Notes: generated by a model not told the origin, from the sequence alone. Numbered from the stretch's first letter, positions 49,685-59,130 are shown. The stretch: 64,000 nucleotides of DNA from Clostridiales bacterium CHKCI001 (GCA_900045905.1 FCNS01000014.1:1-64000), one strand, 5' to 3'. A program made the numbers and translations.

Positions 49685-50575
49685 TTATTTTTTCAAGACA
49701 AGATTGTAATTGGAATCATAAAATAATCCTAAGTCGTTACATATTCGATTATTAATGTGCATAAGAGCGTCGTGGTATTCTTTGTATTTCGGAGATAATG
49801 CAATCATATTTGGAATAAAGATGTCATTATATCCCTGTTTTTGCAATTGTTTCATAAATTTTCTTTGAGAACTAAAAACAGGATGATATTTATAAAACAG
49901 ACTATTTTTTAATTTCACATTTCTAAGAGTTTGCTCCTTTAATTTTTTATATTCTTCTTCGCTAGGATTTAGATATTGTTGAATTTGGGATTCCATTCGG
50001 GAAACCATCTGTTCCATAGAAGCTTTTGGAGTAAAACGATAAAAAATAAAATTCATTAGTTTCATAAATAAAGGAATTCGAATAGTAGTGTTATCCCAGA
50101 ATTGAATAATGTTTTCATATGCAATCTGTTGTTCTTTGGTTGTGATAGGAATTTGTAAATATGGCATAAAGTGATTCATAAAGTAGTAACCATAAAACCC
50201 TGGTATCATATCCTGTAATGCTTGAGCAATAGTTTGATAATCAACAGATTCATAGATACGATCTACATTGTGATCTTGGATATAGGAGTGTAATGCTTCT
50301 AATTGCTCTTGTTGGACATGTAAATCCGAAGCTTTCTGTTCATAGATTGTTTCTAATAATTGAGTATCTTTGGACTTTAGTAATTGTTTAATATCGGAAA
50401 TGTTAATTCCTAGCTTACGATAAACAGCAATCTCTTTTAAAGTAGTTAAATTTTTTTCCGTATAATTGCGATATCCATTGCTGTCTTTTTTGACTGTGAG
50501 CAGACCTTGCTCCTCATAATATTTTATCGCACGTTTGCTTAAATCTACTTGTTGAGTAACTTCATTAATCTGCAT
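49685..50575 (-). CDS. MerR-family regulator with a long C-terminal domain
   Basis: A 296-residue protein. The N-terminal MerR winged helix (1-70) reads MQINEVTQQVDLSKRAIKYY, then GLLTVKKDSNGYRNYTEKN and LKEIAVYRKLGINISDIKQL; a dimerising coiled coil follows (about 75-105). The C-terminal 190 residues are an unrecognised, aromatic- and Met-rich helical domain that may bind a ligand. AAAGGAGG precedes the ATG at 50575. It is divergent from the CorA gene across about 155 bases. Confidence 0.82.
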   Translation of the reverse strand: MQINEVTQQVDLSKRAIKYYEEQGLLTVKKDSNGYRNYTEKNLTTLKEIAVYRKLGINISDIKQLLKSKDTQLLETIYEQKASDLHVQQEQLEALHSYIQDHNVDRIYESVDYQTIAQALQDMIPGFYGYYFMNHFMPYLQIPITTKEQQIAYENIIQFWDNTTIRIPLFMKLMNFIFYRFTPKASMEQMVSRMESQIQQYLNPSEEEYKKLKEQTLRNVKLKNSLFYKYHPVFSSQRKFMKQLQKQGYNDIFIPNMIALSPKYKEYHDALMHINNRICNDLGLFYDSNYNLVLKK

Positions 50576-50731
50576 AGGAATCCTCCTTTCTTTCATTGTT
50601 TATGATTATTATAGAGGTATCCGTAATGTACAAGTCAATAGGTAAAAAAAGAATTTGCGTTTTCATAGGAGTAAATTTCATTTGTCGGGTAACTCGTGAT
50701 ATAATAAAGAAAAAAGAATGGGAGGATTTGT

Positions 50732-51652
50732 ATGAAATATGAATGGAAAAATCAGGATGAATATAAAATACAATCAGATCAATCTTCACAGGAAAAATGC
50801 CTAATTGAAATTTTAACAATAGAGGAATTTCGGCAGCAATATCCCGATATCTTTCGAAGAACATTTGTTAGTAATAGTTTTAACCATATTCGTTTTTGTA
50901 AAGCAGACTGGCTGAAAAAAGCGGTGACAGGAACGTTTGCGATTCCTCCAAAAGAAGATCCTTCGCAGACAAAGATTTGTTTCGGATATTGTTTAATGGA
51001 GGATAAAATAATTTTTATTGATGATTCTAATTATGTAAAATCCATTTTGGACGAAATGCAAAGTTATCAGTTAGTAGATATATCTTCGGCATCTCTTTGC
51101 CTTTTTGAATTTATGGAATATTTGTTGAAAGATGATATGATCTTTTTACAGAAATATGAGGAACGGCTTACCCAATTAGAGGAAAAATTGTTAAAGGGAG
51201 AAAGCGATGATTTTGATTTTCAAATTCTTTCATCAAGAAAAGACCTATCTGCATTAAGTGCCTATTATGAACAACTTTCCGATATGGGAGAAACGTTGCA
51301 ACAGAGTGCAGCAGAACGTAGAGAAGAAAGAGATCGTTTACTATTTGGGTTATATGCAGATAAAGCAGGAAGATTATATTCTACTGTTCAAATGCTAAAA
51401 GAATATTCTATGCAGTTGCGAGAAATGCATCAAGCACAAGTCGATATGCGTCAAAATGAAATTATGAAATTTCTTACGATTGTAACAACAATTTTTATGC
51501 CGTTAAGCTTGATTGCTGGATGGTATGGAATGAATTTTATTAATATGCCAGAACTTTCTTTTCCATATGGATATATTATTATATGTTTGATTTGCTTATT
51601 GATAATTGTGATAGAAATTTGGATATTTAGAATTAAAAAATGGTTTAAGTAA
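50732..51652 (+). CDS. CorA-like divalent metal transporter
   Basis: A 306-residue protein with a long cytoplasmic helical domain and two C-terminal membrane helices. The pore motif GMN is present in AGWYGMNFINMP (about 266-277), between the helices TIFMPLSLIAGWYGM and YIIICLICLLIIVIEIWIF, which defines the CorA family of Mg2+/Co2+ channels. GGGAGG is well placed. The N-terminal domain is more divergent than in typical CorA. Confidence 0.87.
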   Translation: MKYEWKNQDEYKIQSDQSSQEKCLIEILTIEEFRQQYPDIFRRTFVSNSFNHIRFCKADWLKKAVTGTFAIPPKEDPSQTKICFGYCLMEDKIIFIDDSNYVKSILDEMQSYQLVDISSASLCLFEFMEYLLKDDMIFLQKYEERLTQLEEKLLKGESDDFDFQILSSRKDLSALSAYYEQLSDMGETLQQSAAERREERDRLLFGLYADKAGRLYSTVQMLKEYSMQLREMHQAQVDMRQNEIMKFLTIVTTIFMPLSLIAGWYGMNFINMPELSFPYGYIIICLICLLIIVIEIWIFRIKKWFK

Positions 51653-51788
51653 ACAATTAAAGAACGATTTATATAGAAAACTTTTTCATAAATATAGCAA
51701 TTTGCTGCAAATATACTTGACAATTAAGAATAAATTTGTTAAAATTGTTAATACATTAACAAAATAAAAATAGAACGGAGGATGTTGA

Positions 51789-52850
51789 ATGAAGATGAAA
51801 GGGTTTGCTATGTTAGGAATCGGAAAAACTGGTTGGATTGAAAAGGACGTGCCAACATGTGGACCTTTGGATGCAATTGTGAAACCTGTTGCAGTTTCCC
51901 CTTGTACTTCAGATGTACATACGGTATGGGAAGGTGCAATTGGAGAACGTACGGATATGATTTTGGGTCATGAAGCAGTAGGAGAAATTGTGGAGATTGG
52001 AAACTTAGTAAAAGATTTTAAGGTCGGAGATCGAGTGATTGTTCCAGCCATTACACCAGATTGGGGTAGTTTGGAAGCACAGGGAGGCTATTCGATGCAT
52101 TCTGGGGGTATGTTGGCAGGATGGAAATTTTCTAATTTTAAGGATGGTGTATTTGCAGAATATTTCCATGTAAATGAAGCAGATGCAAACTTGGCAATTT
52201 TACCAGATGGTTTGGATCCAGCTGATTCAGTTATGCTAAGTGATATGGTGCCGACTGGTTTCCATGGGGTTGAGTTGGCAGATGTTCAGTTTGGAGATAC
52301 GGTATGTGTCATTGGAATTGGTCCAGTTGGGTTAATGGCAGTTGCGGGTTCTGCTTTACGTGGAGCAAGTCGTCTCTATGCAGTTGGCTCTCGTCCAAAT
52401 TGTGTGGAAGCGGCTAAGGCATATGGAGCTACGGATATTATTAATTATAAAGAAGGTGATATTGTAGAGCAGATTATGGAGAAAACGCATGGAAAAGGCG
52501 TGGATCGTGTGATTATAGCTGGAGGTAATAATGATACGTTTATCCAAGCAATACAGATGGTAAAACCAGGCGGACGAATTGGAAATGTAAATTATCTTGG
52601 ATCGGGAGATTATGTAAAAATACCAAGAGTGGAATGGGGATGTGGCATGGGACATAAAACAATCGCAGGCGGTTTGATGCCAGGCGGACGTCTTCGTATG
52701 GAAAAGCTTGCGTCGTTAATGGAAACAGGACGTTTGGATACATCCAAGTTATTAACCCATCGTTTTAATGGGTTTGAACATATGGAAGAAGCATTAATGC
52801 TTATGAAAGATAAACCACGTGATCTGATTAAACCAGTAGTAATAATATAA
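51789..52850 (+). CDS. NADP-dependent secondary alcohol dehydrogenase
   Basis: A 353-residue zinc dehydrogenase closely resembling the Clostridium beijerinckii/Thermoanaerobacter isopropanol dehydrogenase. Catalytic zinc ligands are Cys39 (SPCTSDVHTVWEGA), His61 (ILGHEAVGE) and Asp151 (LSDMVPTGFHG). The Rossmann loop is VIGIGPVGLMAVAG, followed by AVGSRPNCVEAAK, whose GSR motif favours NADP. The phrases VIVPAITPDWG and HSGGMLAGWKFSNFKDGVF are near-identical to those enzymes. It interconverts ketones and secondary alcohols in fermentation. GGAGG lies seven bases before the ATG. Confidence 0.93.
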   Translation: MKMKGFAMLGIGKTGWIEKDVPTCGPLDAIVKPVAVSPCTSDVHTVWEGAIGERTDMILGHEAVGEIVEIGNLVKDFKVGDRVIVPAITPDWGSLEAQGGYSMHSGGMLAGWKFSNFKDGVFAEYFHVNEADANLAILPDGLDPADSVMLSDMVPTGFHGVELADVQFGDTVCVIGIGPVGLMAVAGSALRGASRLYAVGSRPNCVEAAKAYGATDIINYKEGDIVEQIMEKTHGKGVDRVIIAGGNNDTFIQAIQMVKPGGRIGNVNYLGSGDYVKIPRVEWGCGMGHKTIAGGLMPGGRLRMEKLASLMETGRLDTSKLLTHRFNGFEHMEEALMLMKDKPRDLIKPVVII

Positions 52851-52857
52851 TCGGTTA

Positions 52858-52893
52858 GGGAGACATTCTATATTTGGGGATGTCTCCCATTTT
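52858..52893 (+). terminator. Terminator after the secondary alcohol dehydrogenase
   Basis: GGGAGACAT pairs perfectly with ATGTCTCCC, 13-base loop, followed by ATTTTG. Confidence 0.85.
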
Positions 52894-52928
52894 GATGAGA
52901 GAAGAATGGATTGAAATAGATTCTTCTG

Positions 52929-53714
52929 TTACGATTGTTTTAGTGAATAATCTACACAGACTGGATAGCCTTTTTTCTCATTTTGAATTAGAACTGCCTC
53001 AACTTCATAAAGTTTTCTAAGATTTTCCACGTGAATTACATCGTTGGGACTTCCTTCAAATAAAATACGTCCTTGGCGCATTCCAATAATATGGTGGGCA
53101 AATTTTGCTGCATGGTTTAGTTCATGAATAACCATGATTATAGTTGTATGTTCTTCTGCATTTAATTTTCGGAGTAACTCCAAGATTTCTAATTGATGTG
53201 CCATGTCCAAATAAGTAGTTGGTTCATCTAAAATTAAAATATTGGTTTTCTGAGCAAGTGTAAGAGAAATCCAGACACGTTGCCTTTGACCTCCTGATAA
53301 TTCTTCTACCTTTCGGTCTTTTAGTTCATAAACTCCAGTTCTTTGCATTGCCCATTCAATGATTTCATGATCCGATTTTTTTAGTCCAGATAAAGGTTTT
53401 TGGTAAGGAAATCTTCCATAAGCGACAAGATCCTTTACTGTAATTCCTTCTGGGACGATTGGAGTTTGGGGCAGTACTGCCATTTTTTGAGCTATTAATT
53501 TCTGAGATAGTTTTTTTATATTAGTACCGTCCAGAAGGACTTCTCCTTTTTTTATTGGAAGGATTCTAGCGATTGATTTTAATAAAGTGGATTTCCCACA
53601 TCCATTTGGTCCAATCATCATTGTAATCTTACCTTCTGGTATCATTACGTTTGCGCAAGGGATGATAACACGATCTTCGTATGCAGCTTCTAGATTTCTT
53701 ATTTCTATTCCCAT
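52929..53714 (-). CDS. Siderophore-type ABC importer ATPase
   Basis: A 261-residue ATPase of the FecE/FhuC type. Walker A is IGPNGCGKSTLLKSIA, signature LSGGQRQRVWISLTLAQK, Walker B ILILDEPTTYLDMAHQLE, switch His in IMVIHELNHA. Last gene of a complete four-gene importer (binding protein, two permeases, ATPase) on the minus strand, 12 bases after the second permease. It energises uptake of an iron chelate. Confidence 0.94.
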   Translation of the reverse strand: MGIEIRNLEAAYEDRVIIPCANVMIPEGKITMMIGPNGCGKSTLLKSIARILPIKKGEVLLDGTNIKKLSQKLIAQKMAVLPQTPIVPEGITVKDLVAYGRFPYQKPLSGLKKSDHEIIEWAMQRTGVYELKDRKVEELSGGQRQRVWISLTLAQKTNILILDEPTTYLDMAHQLEILELLRKLNAEEHTTIIMVIHELNHAAKFAHHIIGMRQGRILFEGSPNDVIHVENLRKLYEVEAVLIQNEKKGYPVCVDYSLKQS

Positions 53715-53726
53715 AGATCAAACCTC

Positions 53727-54734
53727 CTATTTTCCTTTTAACATTAAATAAATAAAATAAGGTACACCCAAAATAGAAACGACGATTCCGACAGGTATCT
53801 CCAAAGGTGAGAATAAGTTTCTAGCAGCGGTATCCGCAAGGATTAGGATAATAGCACTAATGCCAGCTGCCAAAGGAAGCATAGTTCGGTGTACAGGTCC
53901 TACCATTCGTTTTGCAATTTGAGGACCTAAAAGTCCTAAAAATGCAATATTTCCTGCTACAGAAGTAGCAAGTGCAGAAAGAAGTGCAGAACAAACTAAG
54001 AAAAAAAGCATTTCTTTTTGTACAGGAACTCCTAAACCAAATGCTAATTCATCTCCAAGTCCAAGGACATCCAAAGTTTTGCTTCGAGTTAACACAAGAA
54101 GGATTAGAATTGTGATAAGAGGAAAGGTTAACAAAATATAATTCCAGCTACTTCCCCATAAACTTCCATTTGTCCATGTTAAGACTTGGTTATAGTCACC
54201 TTTAGACATATTTAATTGATAAAATGAAATAATGGCTGTAATACCTGCATTAACACCAACTCCAGTCAAAAGAAAGCGAACTGGTCGGATTCCTTTTTTA
54301 TATGCAAGAAGGCAGATAACCAAAACAGAAAGCAGTGAACCTGTAATAGCAACAACAGGCATCAATATAATGGTAGAGAGGGAAAGGGCGGAGTAGTATG
54401 CAGTTGTTCCTGAAGAAATCCAGAGAACCACAAACAAAGCTGCTCCTGCATTAATTCCAATCATCCCAGGTTCTGCCAATGGATTTCTTGTAATAGCCTG
54501 TAAAATACCTCCAGAAACACCTAAAGCAGATGCCACAATTATGGCTAAAGTAATTCTTGGAAGACGAACTTGAAAAATGGTAAAGTTTTGAAGTTTATTT
54601 CCGTTTCCAAGAATTGTCTGAATGACTTCTTCTGGAGCCATAGAATAACTGCCAAGCATAAGAGATAGCATTACTGTACCCAAAAGAAGAATAATACAAA
54701 CGATTCCAATCACTTTGTTTTTCTGTATGTTCAT
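53727..54734 (-). CDS. Siderophore-type ABC importer permease 2
   Basis: A 335-residue FecCD-family permease with about nine or ten helices. QVRLPRITLAIIVASALGVS and GGILQAITRNPLAEPGMIGI are the N-terminal signatures; GNIAFLGLLGPQIAKRMVGP is the C-terminal one. It forms a heterodimer with the product of the preceding gene, whose stop codon is directly adjacent to its ATG. Confidence 0.93.
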   Translation of the reverse strand: MNIQKNKVIGIVCIILLLGTVMLSLMLGSYSMAPEEVIQTILGNGNKLQNFTIFQVRLPRITLAIIVASALGVSGGILQAITRNPLAEPGMIGINAGAALFVVLWISSGTTAYYSALSLSTIILMPVVAITGSLLSVLVICLLAYKKGIRPVRFLLTGVGVNAGITAIISFYQLNMSKGDYNQVLTWTNGSLWGSSWNYILLTFPLITILILLVLTRSKTLDVLGLGDELAFGLGVPVQKEMLFFLVCSALLSALATSVAGNIAFLGLLGPQIAKRMVGPVHRTMLPLAAGISAIILILADTAARNLFSPLEIPVGIVVSILGVPYFIYLMLKGK

Positions 54735-55718
54735 TTATTTCTTCTCCTTTCGAACGAGTAATAAAAAGACTGGTACACCAATGCAGGCAGTAAAAAGTCC
54801 GACTGGAAGTTCATATGGAGCGGAGATTATCCGTGCTGCGATATCTGCAAATACTAAAATAATACTGCCATATAAGAATGATAATGGCATAAGTTTTCGG
54901 TAATCGTTTCCGATTAGTTTTCGGATAATATGTGGAATAAATAAACCAATGAATCCAATATTTCCAGCAGTTGCTACACATACACCACAGATGGGGATTA
55001 AATATAAAATAGTATAAAGTTTGATTTTTTCTGGAGAAATTCCAAGTCCAGTTGCAGCTTCATCTCCAAGACTAATTAAATTGATTTTTCCAGACAAAAG
55101 CAAGGCTGCAATGCTGAAAAATCCGCCAATAATAAGTAAAAAAAACACTTGTATCCAGCCAGCCTGACGAAGACCTCCAGCGATCCAAAAGGCTAACTCC
55201 TGAGAACGGTTTCCAAGAAGTGCTACCACAGATGCAAGAGATAAAAAGAAGGTACTCATTGCAGTCCCAGCGAGTAAAATTCTGGAAATGCTTTGATTGG
55301 ATGCACGTTGCATCGTAAAAAGTAAAATTAGAATACCGCTAATAAAGGCTCCGATCAATGCCATAAAAAAATTGCTATAGACACTACGAATAATCGGAGA
55401 TACCGCAGAGATTGCAACTGCAAGTGAAGCTCCCTGTGTCACGCCTAATACAGAAGGTTCGGCAATTGGATTACGCATAACTCCTTGCATCATAGTACCT
55501 GTTAATGCAAGCATACCGCCAGTCAGAACAGCACATAGCATACGTGGAAGACGAATGTCACGAACTAATTGTGCATTGATGGAATCGTCTGGTTGAACAA
55601 TTGCGTGATAAACCTCATTAAAAGGGATATTTTTTGCCCCAATATGAATAGAGGCAATCATTCCAATGAATAACAGCAGTACACCGACTGCTGTTAAAAT
55701 TCTTATTCTTATTTTCAT
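54735..55718 (-). CDS. Siderophore-type ABC importer permease 1
   Basis: A 327-residue FecCD-family permease. DIRLPRMLCAVLTGGMLALT, then GTMMQGVMRNPIAEPSVLGV, and GNIGFIGLFIPHIIRKLIGN near the end are the family motifs. It is the partner of permease 2 and lies two bases after the binding-protein gene. The operon order matches iron-hydroxamate/catecholate uptake systems of Firmicutes (FeuABC, YfiYZ type). Confidence 0.93.
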   Translation of the reverse strand: MKIRIRILTAVGVLLLFIGMIASIHIGAKNIPFNEVYHAIVQPDDSINAQLVRDIRLPRMLCAVLTGGMLALTGTMMQGVMRNPIAEPSVLGVTQGASLAVAISAVSPIIRSVYSNFFMALIGAFISGILILLFTMQRASNQSISRILLAGTAMSTFFLSLASVVALLGNRSQELAFWIAGGLRQAGWIQVFFLLIIGGFFSIAALLLSGKINLISLGDEAATGLGISPEKIKLYTILYLIPICGVCVATAGNIGFIGLFIPHIIRKLIGNDYRKLMPLSFLYGSIILVFADIAARIISAPYELPVGLFTACIGVPVFLLLVRKEKK

Positions 55719-55720
55719 TC

Positions 55721-56692
55721 TTATTTCTCCATAAGGGAAGCAAATTCATCTAAGAAAAGATCTCTTCCAATGCAGCTGTATCCAATGTTAAAATATGGAC
55801 TGGATGGTAGTTCAATTACATTTCCATCTTTTACTGCACGCATATTCTGATAAATACTATTTTGAGTCAAGCTTTCCATATCACTGTCCGTTCCAACCAC
55901 AAATAAGTAATCGGCATCAATTTCAGCAAGTCCTTCGTAAGTGATAACAGGAAGGCTAATATTTTCTTGTGCTGGCATGTTTTCTGGTTTTTTTAGTCCC
56001 ATATCTTCGTACATAACACTTCCAATTCCAGCAGAATCAAAAACGAAAAGTTGTCCGCCGCTTGCAAGCAATGCAAGATAGGTTGTGTCTTCTCCATAAG
56101 TGTTTTTGATTTCCTCTCCTTTTTCTTTTGCTTTTGCTTCATAGTCGGAAAGCCATTTATCTATAACCTCCTCTTTATTCATCATTTTAGCAAATGTATG
56201 AAGATCCTCTTTCCAGTTGATTTGAGCTAATTCTACCATAACAGTTGGTGCGATTTGCTGGAGCTGATCGTACATCTTTTCCTGAACACTGGAAATAATA
56301 ATTAAATCAGGATTTAATTCAAGAATTCCTTCAATATCCATTGTATCCTGCATACTATAACCAAGAATTTTGGCACCTTCTAACGTATCTTCTAGATAAG
56401 AAGGAAACTTGGTATAATCATAGGCATCCGAATTCGCTGTTCCAACCACAGAATATCCAAGCACACTGAGAATGTCACTGTTTCCACTTAAATCTACGAT
56501 GGCTTGTGGATTCGCTGGAATTTCTACTTCTCCACGTGCATCGGTAATTGTTATCATTTCAGATGATGGATTGGCAGAGGTGGATCCTGTAGTTTCGGAA
56601 GTGGTGGATGGAGTATTAGAAGCTTGGCATCCTGATAGAACTCCAATTGTAAGGGTTGCTATTGTAAATAGTGCTAAAATCTTTTTCTGCAT
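55721..56692 (-). CDS. Siderophore-binding lipoprotein
   Basis: A 323-residue lipoprotein: signal peptide with lipobox LSGC (Cys22), a Ser/Thr-rich linker, and a class III binding fold. EVEIPANPQAIVDLSGNSDI, IEGILELNPDLIIISSVQEK and DADYLFVVGTDSDM are typical of FhuD/FeuA-like proteins. First gene of the importer operon, preceded by a consensus promoter and the TTAG-N6-CTAA dyad. It captures a ferric siderophore, probably made by other organisms as no synthesis genes are nearby. Confidence 0.92.
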   Translation of the reverse strand: MQKKILALFTIATLTIGVLSGCQASNTPSTTSETTGSTSANPSSEMITITDARGEVEIPANPQAIVDLSGNSDILSVLGYSVVGTANSDAYDYTKFPSYLEDTLEGAKILGYSMQDTMDIEGILELNPDLIIISSVQEKMYDQLQQIAPTVMVELAQINWKEDLHTFAKMMNKEEVIDKWLSDYEAKAKEKGEEIKNTYGEDTTYLALLASGGQLFVFDSAGIGSVMYEDMGLKKPENMPAQENISLPVITYEGLAEIDADYLFVVGTDSDMESLTQNSIYQNMRAVKDGNVIELPSSPYFNIGYSCIGRDLFLDEFASLMEK

Positions 56693-56762
56693 GATTGCCT
56701 CCTAAATAAATATCATTCTTACATTGAAAGAAACGAAATGTTTATAATTCTTATTATTTGAG

Positions 56763-56779
56763 ATTAGCTATATCTAACC
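56763..56779. promoter_or_regulatory. Candidate metal-responsive operator of the siderophore-type operon
   Basis: ATTAG-CTATAT-CTAAC with core TTAG-N6-CTAA at 56764-56777, nine bases downstream of the -10 box. It matches the dyad in front of the nitrogenase-like operon in core, spacing and location. Confidence 0.6.
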
Positions 56780-56788
56780 ACGGCTGGC

Positions 56789-56817
56789 ATTATAACAAAA
56801 CAGATAAAACATTGCAA
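56789..56817 (-). promoter_or_regulatory. Promoter of the siderophore-type importer operon
   Basis: On the minus strand: TTGCAA (56812-56817), a 17-base spacer, then TATAAT (56789-56794). Confidence 0.8.
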
Positions 56818-56857
56818 TGAAAACACTTTTATTCATTTTTTTATCATCTTTTTGCAT

Positions 56858-56886
56858 TGTTTTATTGTATGTAAAAAGCTATAATA
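56858..56886 (+). promoter_or_regulatory. Promoter of the AraC gene
   Basis: TTGTTT (56858-56863), a 17-base spacer, then TATAAT (56881-56886). The -10 box is only about 17 bases from the start codon, so the leader is very short. Confidence 0.55.
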
Positions 56887-56903
56887 AAAAAAAGGAGGAA
56901 AAT

Positions 56904-57935
56904 ATGTATTGCTCAAGTAATTCATTTCAATTTCGAACAATTGTTTTAGAACAGCTTGGTTTTCAGCCGATAAAAAAAGCAAATTGTTTGTTATATCAAA
57001 ATCCTGAATTTCCGAAAAGTGGATCGTATCGTTTATATCAAAGAGAGGGGTTTTATGATTTTGGGGTTGCTGACTATACAATACAAAAAGCGTTTGGAAT
57101 TCAATTTGACCATTCTAATCCACTATTACGGTTTGGTATTGTATATGATGGAACAACGAGATTTCAGTTGGAGCATCAGTCAGTTTCTTCTTTTATGCCC
57201 TCTGCATTTTTAGTATTGGAGAAAGAAATAAGAGGAAAACAAGTATGGATGCCAGGACAGCATTTTCGAGGAGCAGAGATTACGATATATCCTAACTTCT
57301 TTGAGGAAATTCAAGTGCGTTTTTCTAATTTCTCCATATTAGAGTATTTTTTAGAAAATCACACCTATTATTATCTTCCATCAGAAGTGTTTCCAGTTTT
57401 GCATCGAATGATACATAAAGATAAAATGGATTGTTTGAACGATTTACATCTGGAGGCTGCTATTTTGGAATGTTTAGCAATTATAAAAGAAAGTGGGAAT
57501 CCAAGTGGCCAAAACGCTTTTTCAAGACAGATAAATTATGGAAGTGTAACAATTGGAAAAAAGAGAAGGATTGTTTTTACAGCTGAAGATTTTCATACAA
57601 TACAAAAAGCACATGAGATCTTAACGGAACAATTTGTAATCCCTCCTACGATTGAGGCATTGAGTCGACAATTGATGATTAATTCTCAAAAATTAAAAGC
57701 AGGATTCTCTTATTACTATCATATGACAATTGGGGAGTATATCGCTGCTTTGAAGATGTCACTGGCAGCTACTTTGTTATGTACAACGGAACTATCCATA
57801 GCAGAGATTGCACATGAAGTTGGCTATGGTTATACGTCTAATTTTAGTAAAAAATTTCAGCAAACCTATAGTTGTACTCCATTAAAATATCGGATGAGAG
57901 AAAAGAAGATGATAGGAAAGGAAAACAGCAAATGA
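56904..57935 (+). CDS. AraC-family regulator of the siderophore-type importer
   Basis: A 343-residue regulator. The long N-terminal sensor domain (1-230) has a beta-rich core (FGIVYDGTTRFQLEHQSVSS, and GKQVWMPGQHFRGAEITIYP) as in YbtA/PchR-like proteins that bind ferric siderophores. The C-terminal HTH pair has PPTIEALSRQLMINSQKLKA and SIAEIAHEVGYGYTSNFSKK. The frame opens 29 codons earlier, but AAAGGAGG five bases before the ATG at 56904 decides the start. Divergent from the importer, it probably activates it when its ligand is present. The HD gene overlaps its stop. Confidence 0.86.
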   Translation: MYCSSNSFQFRTIVLEQLGFQPIKKANCLLYQNPEFPKSGSYRLYQREGFYDFGVADYTIQKAFGIQFDHSNPLLRFGIVYDGTTRFQLEHQSVSSFMPSAFLVLEKEIRGKQVWMPGQHFRGAEITIYPNFFEEIQVRFSNFSILEYFLENHTYYYLPSEVFPVLHRMIHKDKMDCLNDLHLEAAILECLAIIKESGNPSGQNAFSRQINYGSVTIGKKRRIVFTAEDFHTIQKAHEILTEQFVIPPTIEALSRQLMINSQKLKAGFSYYYHMTIGEYIAALKMSLAATLLCTTELSIAEIAHEVGYGYTSNFSKKFQQTYSCTPLKYRMREKKMIGKENSK

Positions 57936-58438
57936 ATGAAAAACATGCAAAGTTAATTGCAGCAATGGTTCGTTATGATAAGGGGGATGCAAAACGTATC
58001 CAGCATTTTCTTAAAGTACATGATCTGGCTGCTACCATTGGGAAATTAGAGAAGCTAAATAAGGATACACAGTTTATTTTAGAAACGGCAGCAATTGTAC
58101 ATGATATTGGAATTCATGTAAGTGAACAAAAATATGGATCGAGTTCTGGCAAATATCAGGAAATAGAAGGACCCACAGAAGCGCAAAAGTTGATGGAAGA
58201 ACTGGGAGGATATACAGAAGAACAGATAGGGCGAGTAAAATATTTGATTGGCCATCATCATACGTATAAGAATATAGAAGGAATGGATTATCAGATTTTA
58301 GTAGAAGCAGATTTTCTTGTTAACATTTACGAAGATGAGATAAAGAAAGATGCGGTCGAACATGTAAAATCCAATATTTTTAAAACAGAGTCTGGGAAAC
58401 AATTGTTAACGGATATGTATATAGAAGAATTGTTTTAA
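57932..58438 (+). CDS. HD-domain phosphohydrolase
   Basis: A 168-residue protein with an HD metal site: a His in RIQHFLKVHDLAA, the HD pair in TAAIVHDIGIHVSEQKYG, further His in YLIGHHHTYKN and Asp in ILVEADFLVNIYED. Such proteins hydrolyse nucleotides or phosphate esters; the substrate is unknown. The ATG at 57932 overlaps the AraC stop (ATGA) and follows AGGAAAGG. Co-transcription with the AraC gene is likely, but a link to iron uptake is not obvious. Confidence 0.85.
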   Translation: MNEKHAKLIAAMVRYDKGDAKRIQHFLKVHDLAATIGKLEKLNKDTQFILETAAIVHDIGIHVSEQKYGSSSGKYQEIEGPTEAQKLMEELGGYTEEQIGRVKYLIGHHHTYKNIEGMDYQILVEADFLVNIYEDEIKKDAVEHVKSNIFKTESGKQLLTDMYIEELF

Positions 58439-58474
58439 GAAAAAGAATGAGTTCCATTTTAATGAGGTGAAAAG

Positions 58475-59062
58475 ATGAATATTTTAGAAGTAATGAAACA
58501 AAATCAGAGTTATTGTTCCGATCATAGAGATATGCCATCTGAGTTGCAGCAAAAGGCAAAAATGCTTTGTTGGGAATACAACAAGACAAGTCCAAAAGAG
58601 AGAGAAAAAAGAGCAGAAATACTAAAAGAGCTGTTTGGTGATTGTCATCCACTGACATTTATAGAGCCTTCATTTCGCTGTGATTATGGTTTCAATATTC
58701 ACACATATGGATTAACGGTTATTAATTATAATTGTGTTATTTTAGACACATCGCCAGTTTATATTGGGAAAAATGCGTTTATTGCACCTGGAGTTTGTAT
58801 TGCCTGCGCAGGGCATTCGGTTGATGCAAAACAGCGATCCAATGGGATTGGAACTTCAAGTCCGATTACAATAGGGGATGATGTATGGATTGGCGCAAAT
58901 TCTACGATTTGTGGTGGTGTAAAAATCGGAACTGGAACGGTGATTGGTGCTGGCAGTGTTGTTACGAAAGATATACCAGAAGGAGTAATTGCAGTTGGAA
59001 ATCCATGCCGTGTACTGCGAAAAATTACAGAACAAGATAAAGTTAACCCATTACAGTTCTAA
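58475..59062 (+). CDS. Maltose/galactoside O-acetyltransferase family protein
   Basis: A 195-residue left-handed beta-helix acetyltransferase with a Mac N-terminal segment (LCWEYNKTSPKEREKRAEIL), a substrate-facing FIEPSFRCDYGFNIH, catalytic-type His in CIACAGHSVD and hexapeptide repeats to about residue 180, including DDVWIGANSTICGGVKIG. It is a paralogue of the enzyme at 24680 with a different acceptor pocket. GAGGTGAAAAG precedes the ATG. It may be the third gene of the AraC transcript. Confidence 0.88.
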   Translation: MNILEVMKQNQSYCSDHRDMPSELQQKAKMLCWEYNKTSPKEREKRAEILKELFGDCHPLTFIEPSFRCDYGFNIHTYGLTVINYNCVILDTSPVYIGKNAFIAPGVCIACAGHSVDAKQRSNGIGTSSPITIGDDVWIGANSTICGGVKIGTGTVIGAGSVVTKDIPEGVIAVGNPCRVLRKITEQDKVNPLQF

Positions 59063-59103
59063 AAATCCCAGTTTTAAGAGTTCACAAATTTTTCACAAAA
59101 AAA

Positions 59104-59130
59104 TTAGCACTCACCTCTTGACATTGCTAA
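59104..59130 (+). promoter_or_regulatory. CIRCE operator (HrcA site), second half degenerate
   Basis: TTAGCACTC (59104-59112) matches the CIRCE half-site exactly; after the canonical 9-base spacer comes CATTGCTAA, six of nine matches to GAGTGCTAA. It overlaps the -35 box of the hsp20 promoter, so the HrcA repressor would block transcription at normal temperature. Confidence 0.82.

Noticed and set aside
56817-56903. N-terminal extension of the second AraC protein with a membrane-like segment
   Set aside because: The hydrophobic stretch comes from promoter DNA; AAAGGAGG before the ATG at 56904 decides the start.
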